The notes under the pieces: model-generated
The model's input: the letters and a program-made list of their open reading frames with translations, nothing else
Told to the model about the DNA's origin: nothing
Database searches by the model: none
Source: Aedes albopictus
Taxonomy: Eukaryota; Arthropoda; Insecta; Diptera; Culicidae
Assembly: GCF_035046485.1 (NCBI RefSeq)
Contig: NC_085137.1
Coordinates: 45,749,155-45,813,154 of the forward strand
DNA length: 64,000 bases
Direction: 5' to 3'
Position numbers and translations under genes: made by a program
In this document: piece by piece, positions 23,301 through 35,300 of the stretch
Numbering within the stretch: position 1 is the stretch's first letter
Layout: each line of letters starts with the position of its first letter

Positions 23301-26300
23301 TTTTCTAAAACAGCACAAAGCGGACATTTGGGAGATCCCGCATGACCGAAACGATATAGATTCCGTCGGAAGCAACCATGGCCTGAAAGGACCTTTGTCA
23401 GGTGGAATGTTACTTCCCCACCCAACTATCTACCCTTGGGATCAACCTAGGGGCCGTCCATATACCACGTGGACAAAAAAATCATGGTTTTTGACCCCCT
23501 CCCCCCTCCCCGTGGACAAGCGTGGATTTTTCATTGACCCCTACCCCCCTCCCCCATTGTCCACGTGGACATCAGAAAAAAAGTTTTTTTTTCACATTTC
23601 TAAAAAAAAATAGAAAAAGTGATTTTGAAAAGTTAAAATCATGTCCTAAACATTATTGAAAACTTTATAAAATACAAATATTCTATAGCTTTACATAGAA
23701 TACAAACAAGTAGCACAAAATATGTACCTACAAGTTTTCAACATTGTTTTAAATTGAGCTTAATGTTTGTGACGGTGTGGGTTCGTTTCTTGCTCCAGTT
23801 GGTGGAAAATTTCCATCAAACGGAAATTCTTCATTGGGTGTTTTTCGTGTAATGTCTATCGCCTAATGTTGAACACGGTGTTTTTTAGAATATTTATTCA
23901 ATCTATGATTGTCTGATTGTTTTGTTGAGATAAGGTAATTTAAATCTTAGATTTTTGATTGATTGATTGATTTGTCTTTATTAAAAAGACTTTATCTTAG
24001 ATTTTTGTTGAAATAAGGTTATATTTCTTAGATTCTTACAAAAACCAAAATTAACAGCAACTAAATTCTATTGGTGAGGCTTAGACTTCAATATCCATTA
24101 GAAACATCTTAAATTTTTAAAGGAACCTAGCTAAAAGTTTTTGAGATAAGCCTGCAAATCCCTACATGTATTTTGAAACGTTGAAGTAGCTTAAAAAAAT
24201 GATATGAAACTTAGAAAAATTCATACAGAACTTCAAAAAACAAAATTCTGACAGAAACACCAATATTTGCATGGTCTACACTCCATTTTAAATCTCCAGT
24301 ATATTCCTCGATGAAGAAAACTAAGTAATTAGAAACTCTGATAATTTAAATCAAATTAGTCTGTGAATCAGTACCATATTTTTTTCCCTTGAAGAAGTAA
24401 CTTACAACTAAAAGACAATGTATAATAAAATAAAATAGAACTGTTGAAGAGAATCTCATCAATAATGCGACATAATTTCGTTTGTTGATTCTTGTTTCCT
24501 AATTTATATGTTAATGTTGTCCACGTGGACATTTGACGAACCCCCACCCCCCTCTCCGTGGACAAGCGTGGACTTTTCGCTAACCCCCTCCCCCCCTCCA
24601 AGCTGTCCACGTGGTATATGGACGGCCCCCTATGGGTCCACTTTCCTTTGGTGGAACTGTCTCACGCGCGCTGCCATTTGACCATGGAGGCCAATCTGGC
24701 AGTCCTGCGTATACCTCTTATGCTGCGCATTTCGAAGCACTCTATGTCCTCCCATATAAGGATACCGATAGGCACCATACCACCCAAGTAACACAGAAAA
24801 CATCTTTGAAAATGAAATCTGAAAAAGATGTTTTAATATAGTACTTTAATCGTATCTGTACACATCTTATGTTGAAATCAGGTTTAAAATATGTTTGGCA
24901 TTAACAAGTCACTGAAAAATCTTATCAATCTCACCACACGTTACAGCTACGTAAATATAACGTTGATTAAACTTGATTTGTGTATCGTTGTCTTCTTTCA
25001 ATTCAAGATGATGTGTAAAACATCATCAGTGCATAGATATAGCCTTTAGGCTCAAGTATGTTACGATTACGTTATTTTTACGTATTCAATACGGTTTGTA
25101 TAAGTTTATCGCATCTCTGTCTCCCCTCACTCACTTAAATTTATGAAACATCATGCACATAAAACTAAACCGAAACTTAACTATAATAGCACCATCATAT
25201 TTTACTTTGTGCGGACACTTTGAGTACTTACGTGGCGACTAAAACTAACTTAGAACACAATTTTAGATACCGCAAAATTAGACAAGAATTTATTCAGATT
25301 GATCCCACGAGCTGCACTCTAACTTTGTTATTGTTGCACTGATGGTCAAAACAGGTATCAAAAACAAAAAATCACATCTTTGTATGCTATTTGAAAATGG
25401 ATGTTGCAAGTACGTTGCCATGATGTTTTTTCAATGTATTTTAATCGATTCAAGTACTACTCGACAAACATGTTATTGAGATGTACAAAAATTGTAGTTT
25501 GAACGTTTTTCCAATATTTTGAATACTTTCCTATCAGGCCAGATAAATTACAGTGCCTGCTAAAAGATTTGACAACTAACGCTTTTATGAATGTATAGCA
25601 GTTTGTTCATCTACGAATTTTTCTCCGAATAATTATTTATCTGGGAAAATTTTAAGGTTCAATGTAATAATATAGTTGCCTTAATGATATCGAATACAAA
25701 TTCTACTGTGTAAAATCACATTATTAATACGTTTTAATTGAAAATAGCATTCTAAAAATTTTTGACGGTACTGTGTCAAGAATCCACCATGTTGCATATC
25801 TGAAAATGTACTCGAAAATCTCACAGAAACCATAGAGATGACAAAAACTTTCCTTCTTGTTTTCAATCTGATAGGAGGCGAATTAATTCATGAAGAGTGA
25901 ATGTGTTTATTTCACCATAAATTTTGAGTGGCACATGTATTTCAGTCATAGTGACCGAACATCGTAATGGTGAATTACAAATGAAAGGTAAGGCTTGACA
26001 ATTATTTTGAGCCATTACCAAATATCACATGTCACATTTATTTCCACAGTGTGCGATTGACAAAGAATAATTTTCCTGTTAGCAAAAAGTAAGTTCTTAC
26101 GATGTTGCTGAGAACATATTCGATACTTTATTTTATGTTATAATAATGTATTGAAAAACATCTTTAGTAACATCAAAGATGTTTTAAAAGCCGCCATTTT
26201 TTGCGCTTTTTCGGTGATATAAGTGTACGAAAATAGGTTTTTCATATTCAAAACAAAACATGGACGTTTGTATGAATCATGTAATATATACAGTATTGTA

Positions 26301-29300
26301 ACAAGTTGTGTTACTTGGGCAGTGATGACACAGAGAGCGTCGTGTGACACGGTACGCGCTCGCAACCCTCAACAGGCACATCAGCTTATAAGTACTTCCC
26401 AGCTTACCACGGTAGTTTTCGTTACTTAGCGCCGTTCCCCAGGCCGGGGCGCCATGCTTTAGTATGGACTTAGTGATACTAACCAGAAGCTTGCCCTTAC
26501 TGGCATACACCGCAGAGCTATTGAACATCATCCGGGACGGTGCTACTATAGCTGTGAAGTGTGAAGGCTCTTTTACAGGCGTAATCAACGTGGCTACCGA
26601 AGGTAAGCTTATCGTTGAACACCACACTTAAGTGTTTGAGGGATCGCTTCGACGTGATGGTCCACTGCACGAATTTATGCTGGCCTGCTTACTCTCACGG
26701 GAAATTTGACACCACTCAAACGCAATCGCCTACACTGATCACCGCTTGCTGGTCCGAATTTCGGTTGATCACAAAAACCACCTCAGTTTTGTGGTGAGCC
26801 AATTCCAGTTTAGTTGATCACATGCACTCCTCCCAAGGGGGAGTCGCTGAGCACATCTTTACTTGCGCCAATTATTTTCAGTGTGCCACTGGGTATTGAA
26901 TTGTGCCTCAGTGTGCCCCGAGGTGCCACTGCTTGGCGATTCAGATTTTGCTTGGCAACTACCAAGACAACCAACTGTTTGTTTTCATTTTGCAGGTCAA
27001 ATGCACATGGTTGCCTAGTTTTTTCATCCAAACTCAAGTGTCAAAATTGTGCCTCAGAGTGCCTCGGTGTGCCACACAGCGTATAAGACGGTGTGCTTGG
27101 CACCTCTTGGCACAATGTTCCAAGCGACTAGCCCCTTGACTCCTCCACAACCGCGATCGAATGGGCAGTAGTCAATTCCAATTCACCGTAGACATCCAGC
27201 GTAATGTCGTCAGCGAAGCCGACGCTCTCCACTCCCACCGACAACTTTAACCTAAACACCTCGTCGTACATGACTTCCATAACACCGGACCTAGGATGAA
27301 ACCTTGCGGGACTCATGAGATTATGTGAAAGCATTTCCGACCCACCTCTGTGTCGTGAACTTGTACTTTATTCTGGAAGTAACTTCCGAGAGTCTTGTAC
27401 AGGTACCCGGGTATCCCCAGACCCAGGACCCCGACCCCGCTCGAGCGCATCGGCAACAGCCGCCTAACTGGCGCTATCCCAGTCAACCAGTGATCGTACA
27501 AGATGTTGCATAGGATGTTAAAGTGGACGCGATATGCGTACATTTTACATGAGCCTAAATGGAGGCATGTACGCATATGGCCTCCACTTTATCATCTTAT
27601 GCAACATCTTAAACGATTCCTGGTTGTCTGGGATTGAACGCGTTCCTTACATTCAGAGTCTCTACGGCGCAGTGGCTAAACTACTCACACCGCACCCCCG
27701 CAGAAGCGCTATCCGAGCGGTTTTTGTAACCGAAAGGACATCGTCTACGGTCGACCTCCCCTCCGGAAGCCGAACTGGTTGCTCGAGAGACCATTTACAC
27801 TCTCGGTGTGCCTCAATATTCTGATGAGGATGATCTTTTGGAGCACCTTCACTGCCGTGTCGATCAAGCATATTGGTCTATATACCGACGGGTCTCCGGG
27901 TGGTTTTCCCGCCTTTGGCAATAGGACCAGACTCTGTCTCTTCCATACTCCTGGGAAAATTCCCTTGTCCAGGTATTTCTGCATAGCAGATCTGAACATC
28001 TCGGGAGCCTCTGCAATAGCTACTTTTAAGACCAGGTTCGAGACTCCATCTGCACCTGGGGCCTTACCTACGCTAAGGGACTTTACTATCCCTGCTAGTT
28101 CCACATCGGTGACCCTCTCCTCATCGCCAGCCCCAGTCCCCGACTGTCCTACGAAAGGAGGCCAAGGACTAGGATCATGATGCGGAAAAAGGCCCTCGAT
28201 GATCCCCTCCAACATCTGTGGAGATTGCTCTGTAGGAGCCATTGCACCTCTCGTCTTGGCCATCACGATCCTATAGGCATAACCCCACGGATTCGCAGAG
28301 ACCCTCGAAGCAGGCCTTGTTGCTTGCTCTTTTCTCGATTCCTCAGATCGTGCTCGCTGCATCTACCGCCTAGCCTGCAGTCAGGCGCGGCGCAGATCCG
28401 CAATCGCTTGAGTCCACCAGTAAGTCGGTGATCACATCGTGCGCACGCGAGAGCAGTGCTACCAGCTCGTCTCCGTTTGAGCTGAGTAGGTTTCGCTCAC
28501 GGCAAAGTGCCTCCTAAATACCTCGTCGTTGAAATATGATGTCTTTTACCTTCTTCTACTGTAGCGAGCCGCCAGGTAATCGCTGTGAGTGTAGGTATCG
28601 TCTACCTTCCGATTCGAACTACTTGTTGGGACAGGACTGCCAAAAAGTATCGTTTATAATAGACTCGGCTTCGTTCCGACTGAAATTACTTTTGGTACCG
28701 ACATTAGCCACATCGACATCTAACATAGCCCGTGTTTCTAGCAGGATCTGAGCCCGCTGATTCGTTGAACGGCTTCCCCATTCCACGGCCGAGGCATTGA
28801 AGTCACCTGCTATTACGCAATTCTGATCCTCATTCCAAAAAGATGTAGTTCAAATTGAGGGGCCCAGAATCAAAGGGGTGTAAGTGACTATTTTCTTGAT
28901 TTTGAGTTGAGCATATCATTTAATTCTTCAGATTTTAAGTTTTCAGGAACTTCTTTAGGATTGTTGTACGATGATTGGAAAAATTACAATAAATCAGAGA
29001 AAATTGGGTTGATTTTGGAGTTCCATATATTTTGTATGGGATGAAAAATTGGTCAAAAACTTTAAACCTCATTTACTCGAAAGTGGGTTTTTGTCACTTA
29101 CACCCCTTTGCTTCTAACCCCCTCAATTGTAGTCTTTCACCAATCTTCTAAACTAGATGATCGATTTTCGACTTCATTCATTATTAACAAATGTAATCGA
29201 TTATTGAACTTGCAGAACACTTATGATGGATTGCCAATCGCCTCGTTTGAAAACCTTTCTATAGAGAATGATACTCCTTTCTGTCAGCACACCCTCGACC

Positions 29301-32300
29301 ATTCTAACCCCGGTGCAGTAAGCGGATTTGAAGGTGCTGAGGGGTCTGGAAGCACCGCACCGCGCTGTTTGCGGTCAGACGTGGTACCAACAGCATTGTT
29401 GTTGACTCACAGACATGCCAGCAGAGCAGAGCTGCGTGCGCCGACAGGTGAGGCAGGTTACCACCGCCTCCACCGTCGCCGAAAGAGCTCAGTGGAACGG
29501 GTGCTGCTGCTGTTGCTGCCTAGCCTACACACAAAGTGCGTTCGTTCGGTTCAGTAATACACCACGCATACCCTGCCTGCTTCGGGGGTTTGATTTGATA
29601 ATGAAGGTGAATTTATATGTTTAATCGGCTGTTTACTTTCGAGCTGATTTACCTCCCGCACCGCTGTCGGTCGGTCGGTCGGAGGTGTGGGGTCGACCGG
29701 CGAAGTGCGTGAGTGATTGTGTAGATATTTGCTTGGTACCTACATTGAGTTGGCACGCGGCTGCATCGGGTACCGGTCTTGGCCTATAGACAGGTGTTCT
29801 GAGCGGTGTGGGGTGTTGGTGGAGCGATGGTGTGACGAGTGGAAAGACGCATTAGTGGTAACCATGGAAGCGTGGAAAATGGCCCAGTTGAATTAAATAT
29901 ATCGCTTAGAACAAACGCGGAAACACACAAGAGCAAGGCTGGTGGTTTTTGAATAATGGATGTTTTGAGGGGTGGTATATGTGTATGATTCAGGAGTGTG
30001 AACCACACCATAATTACATTGCTTTGTCTGACAGTTTTTATCTAACCATTATCACTACTTAGTTTGATACCTTGTTCACTACAAATTATTTTTTTAGCGG
30101 CCGTGCATACAGTTGACCATTATCTACGTCGGTTAATTAAAGATTACTTTGCAGAGGGCTTTGAGAACGATGTACAGCAACATGATGGCTCGCCAATTAT
30201 CACATACAGTCAGGTCGCCCCAAGGGTCGCCCTTTTTGGGTACCTTTACTAAGATGCCTTGCATCGAGTCGGCCGGAAATATCGTGGTTTCCCATATGTT
30301 GCAGGACAATTGATGCAGTAGTTGTTCGGCTACTACGGGGTCAGCTTTGAGCATCTCGGCTGATATGCGATCGACCCCCGGGGCCCTTTCGATTTCATAC
30401 TACGGATGGCTGTTTCTATCTACTGCACTGAAGGAGCATTGGTGTTGATACGGGTTATGCTTAGGTGTAGATGGCGTGACCGACACTTGGAAAAGGTTTT
30501 TAATGTGCTCGAACCAACCAGCGCTTCAACTGGTCAGCCGGGTCGGTAATTAATTTTCCAGATGTGACTTTCGCGGGCATCGTAGTATTCATCATAGTTC
30601 CACTAAGGCGACGTGAGACATCGTAGAGGAGACGAATGTCACCGGTTTTTGCGGCTTTCTCGCCTTCGCCGGCAAGGGAGTCCGCCCATGCTCTTTTGTC
30701 CCGCCTACATGAGTTTTTCACTTCCTTCTCGAGAGCTGAACAGCGCTGACTGGCTACGGCTTTGGCTCCTCGTGTTTTTGCTCGCTCTATTACAGCTTTG
30801 GCATTCCTTCGCTACTCTATCTTCCTCCAGGTGTCATCTGTAATCCACTGCTTTCTCTGGGTGCGTTACTCACCCAAATTGGCAGACAATTAAACATTCC
30901 ATAATAAATACAAAATTTCCCATAAATAATTTGAAAAGTCCCAGTGAAGAAACAGGGGTGTAAGCAGTAACAAATTACAAAAGTTCCATAAACAAATAAA
31001 AAAAAATGCATAAATAAATCAAAAAAAGCCATTTTTCCCACCAAATAACTTCAAATTTTCCATAAATGAATCCGATTTTTCCATAATAAATTAGAAAACT
31101 CACAATAAAAAAATATCGAAAAAGCAATAAAAAATGACTAAATTACCCATGAAAAACAAATGCAGGAAAGTATGAGGCAGTGAAATGTTGAATCGCACTT
31201 ATATGTCTGTAACGACTGAAAAGCCTGCCTAACTATGATTGCAATTTACCGAGCAATCGCTTGCTGTCCGAACTCGCTATCGCTCGTCAGACCTAAAAAA
31301 GGGATTACATCTATGTTTGCATTATACCGGGCAAATTCTTGGATCTGTGGTTTGCCTAGAACCGAAACGATGCAGTTGCAGCTAATTACTCAAGCTTTGC
31401 AAATTTCAGGCGCCCCCTATACTGATACGCCCCCATGAAAATGTTTTCTTTATTGCGTCTAATTAAAAATTAGTGTGGAGAAAACCCTTCATGAGTTATT
31501 TTTCTTCACTAATTTATAATTAAGTAGGATACTTGCTGGAGATCAGCAAGAATTCTTTTTAAGTTTTCTCCGAGAATAATTTTCATGTACTTTTCTAGAA
31601 TTTTTCCTCGATTACCTCCAGGAAAACTTCAAGCAATTTCTCTAGGGGTTCTTACAGGATTTATCAAAACTTGTCCATGATTTTGAAGAATGATTATTTT
31701 TATGCAAGAATCCCTAGAATGGTTTCAGCAAGAATTCCTCCAAAGATCGCTCTGATTTAAAAATCCATGACTTTCATGTTTTTTTTTTTTTGGATTGTCT
31801 TAAGAGACTTTCCCGGAGATTCTATCAGGTATTTCTCCAGGAAATTTCCTTGGGTTTTCTTCAGGAGATATTCGAGAAATTTCTCAACAGGTCCACGGCT
31901 TCTTTAGACTTTCCTCCTAGGATTTCTGCAGCGATTACTTAGAAAATATCTTCAAGGATTACTATAGAAGTTCTAACATGTATTCCTTCATGTATTTCAA
32001 CAAACAGTTCTGAAGGAATTCTTCCACGAATATTAACATATTTATTCCCAAACGTGAATTTCCTTTAAAAGATGCAATTCTAGAATTTTTCTTGCAGAGA
32101 TTCGGAGATTCGTTTAGATATTCCTTTGGGAGTTTCCTAGCGCATTTCCAGGAACTCTTTTTGTTAAACATTGTTTTGGAATTTCTCCAGAGGTTCCTTC
32201 AAGTCTTGCTTAATTTGTTCGGGGATTCTCTAATTAAGATTGTTTAGAATTTATTTTTTTAATTATAAAGAGATTCTTCTGAAAGTTCCCTTAGGAGGCT

Positions 32301-35300
32301 CTCCAAAAGATTCTCAAGGATTTTCTCCAGGGATTGCTTAGGATTTATTCAGACCTTTCTTCAGAGATTTTTGTCCGGTGAAACTTAAAGAATTTCTTCA
32401 AAGATTCTCTCAACAATTCTTAAGAAAAATTACTCAAGAATGTATTCCTTGGCATAGGGTCTTGTACCATTTGGGCAAGTGTACCTATTTTGGCTACTTG
32501 TCGCTAAAACTAACCCAAGCTTGTACCTAATGATCTAATTTATGGCACACGGTGAGATACGTATAGTATCTGACGCTATACACAAATTCAAATCAATTTG
32601 TGTGAAATTGTTGCAGGGGCTTCTGCAGACATTTTTGAAAGTTTCCTTCACGAGTTTCTCCTGAAATCCTTTTAGAAATATCTAGAGCAATTTGTCCATA
32701 GAATTACTTCCAAAGTTCCTTTACAAAATGTTCAGGATTTTTTTGTTGGCATCACCAGGATTTTTTTAAAGGTTCCCTTCAGACAATCTTTGACGTATTT
32801 CTTTAGATGAAACTTTTGAGAGAATTTCTGGAGAATTAATATCTCAATGAATTGTTGGAGTATACTCTGGAGAAATTTTCGATGGATTCTCCGTGAAAAT
32901 TTTAAGATTTTGTTAAAGGAATTTCTGAAAAACTTCATGGAAGAACTTTTAAACGAATCTCTGTCTGGAATTCCTTAACATTGTGGAGAAGTCTCTTGAG
33001 ATGTTTTTGAAGGAATTTCTGAATAAAATCCCTGAAGAAATTTTGGCAGAAATCTTCAGAAAAATCCCTGTGGAAATCTCAGGAATTACTTTTCAATGGA
33101 TCTCCAGAGGAGTGTTTAAAGACATTCCAAGAAAATTTATGAAGGAATTTATGAATAACTCCATGGAAGAACTTTTGAACGAACCTTTTTCTGGAATAAC
33201 TGAAGAAATCCTGAACGTTCCGGAGAAGTCTCTTGAGATATTTGTGAAGGAATATCTGAAAAAAGTCCCTGAAGAAATTTCGGAAGAAATCTTCAATAGA
33301 ATCCCTGTTGAAATATCAGGAATCACGTTTCAACGAATCTCCAGAGGAGTGTTTAAAGATATCCCAAGGAAATTCTTGAAGGAATCCCAGAAGGAATGTC
33401 TGAAGGACTAAATACCTGGAGAAACTCTTAGATAAACCATTGATGGATTTCTTAGACAAGTTTATTAAGGAATGATAGAAAAAATCCTGGGGATTGTTTC
33501 TATTGAAAATCTAAGAGAACTTTCCGAAAGTAATTGAATAGTACCTTTGGTTGTATTTTTGATGGAATTCCTGTAGAAATACTTGGAGAATCACCTAAAT
33601 AAACTTCTGTAAAGATTCCCAGGAAAAAAATCTTGAGATATTTCTAAAGGAAATCTTGAAAAAAAAAAACCTGGAATATGTTTCTGTTTAAATTCTTAAA
33701 AGAGTGCGTGAAATAATTCTAAAAGTTGCACTTGAAGCAAGCGGCAGAGAAATTTCTGAGAAAATGCTTGGAGAAATATCTGAAGGAAAACCTGAAGCAA
33801 TATCTGTTTTAACTTCTACAGAAACCTCTGGTGGAATTCCGACCAGAACCAATGACAGTGATAATGCAAAAATTCCTGTCTGTATGATTTTCTGGATGGA
33901 TCCCCGAAGAAATTTCATGGACATATTCCTGCGGTAATTTGCAATGGAATTCCAAGATCAATTATAGAACAAATATCTGGTGGACTACTTGAAGATATAC
34001 CTACACGAATTTCTGACTGAACCCCTGGAAAATTTTCTGAAAAAACCACTGCAATAATTGATAAAACATCTTTGAAAGAATTTCGAAAAGAATCCCTGGG
34101 TAAATTTCCTATATATTTTCAAAACAAATCCCTAGAAGAATTTCTAAAGTAATCTGTGGCCGTATTTCTGAAGGAACTTATAAAACTTATAAAAATATTT
34201 CTTTGAGAAGTTTTTGCAGAAATTCTTGAAGAAACTTATAAAGGAACCCCATGGAAACTTTTCTAGAGGAATTATTGGAGAAATTTCTGTAGGATTCTAA
34301 ATGCTAAATTCGGAAGGAATTACCAAAGCAATCAATGGAAGATGTTCTTATAAAAAAAAATGAAAAGGAATTCCTACCTAATCTTCGTTTCGCGACTCTC
34401 CAACCGCTTGCAGGCTAGCTTCTATAGTTCTACAAAAAGCAGAGTGACGATAGACGGGGGGTTACGAGATCCATCTTTAGGAAACGAAAAAACAATCTAT
34501 GGAATTTTAGATAATATAGGTAATTTTTTCTACATTAGAAAGAGCGGAAGACAAATGTCCAATACCACACTAGATATTTTTCATTTAAATGCGAGAGGGC
34601 AAAACATTTAGCACTCATACTCGTGAACCATTGTTTTTGTGCTCAAGAGCTGGTTACTCAGTGAGTAACTTAGAGTAACCCCGATAACACCACTGGAACG
34701 GAACTAATTTTAAGTTAAATTTAAATTTAACAATATAATGAAATTAAATAAAAAAAAAATCGACCGTCCTTGCCCCTTCTCGAACTCCCTGAGATCCCTT
34801 GAAAAACTCTTGCAATACCCTGAAACCCCCGGAACACCACTGGAACGTTATGAAGCCCTTTGGAACAACGCTTAAACCCCCTGATGTCCTCTGAAACCCC
34901 CTGGAATACCCATTAATCCCTTTAAATACCCCTAGAACGCCTGTGAAATCTCTTGGAACGCACCTGCAGTCACCTGAAACGCACCACAAACCCCTTGAAA
35001 ACCTCGGAAACGCAACTGTAACGCGGCTAAAACCCCTGAAACCCCTTGAAACTCCCTGAAATGCCCATAGAAGCTACTGGAATATCCTTGAAACCGCCAT
35101 GAACGTCCCTGAAACTTCTCATAACACCCTCCAATCCCTGGTACGTAGCAGAAACCTCCTGGGACGCCTCTTAAAGCTCGCAGAATATCCCTCAAACCCC
35201 ATTTCACGCCTCTGAGACGACAGACCCTTGAAAACCATTGACCCTTGAAACTTATGACTCGTTTTCCTCTAGAAAACTCTTGGAATACCTATCAGAAACG

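Larger units (their letters stand above)
22833..28835 (-). mobile_element. R1-clade non-LTR retrotransposon, minus strand, broken by later insertions
   Basis: Reading the minus strand downwards, ORF2 pieces follow in correct order: endonuclease (28825-28600), RT (28362-27128), thumb/connection (26690-26322 and 24780-24633) and Cys/His end (23440-23117), then a 3' untranslated part to about 22833. The pieces are separated by an unidentified block (about 27118-26700), the CCCAAGTAAC element (24783-26319) and the GTCCACGTGGAC foldback (23450-24629). A MITE (28853-29128) marks the upstream end. The coding joins are continuous across the two elements with inverted ends, so these are younger than the retrotransposon. 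Confidence 0.85.

Noticed and set aside
29108..29557. 149-residue plus-strand ORF
   Set aside because: Starts within the terminal repeat of a MITE and has no recognisable domain.
32983..33411. 142-residue plus-strand ORF with internal duplication as a gene
   Set aside because: Built wholly of family A repeat units; neighbouring sequence of the same array is broken by stops, so the open frame is best explained by the unit length.
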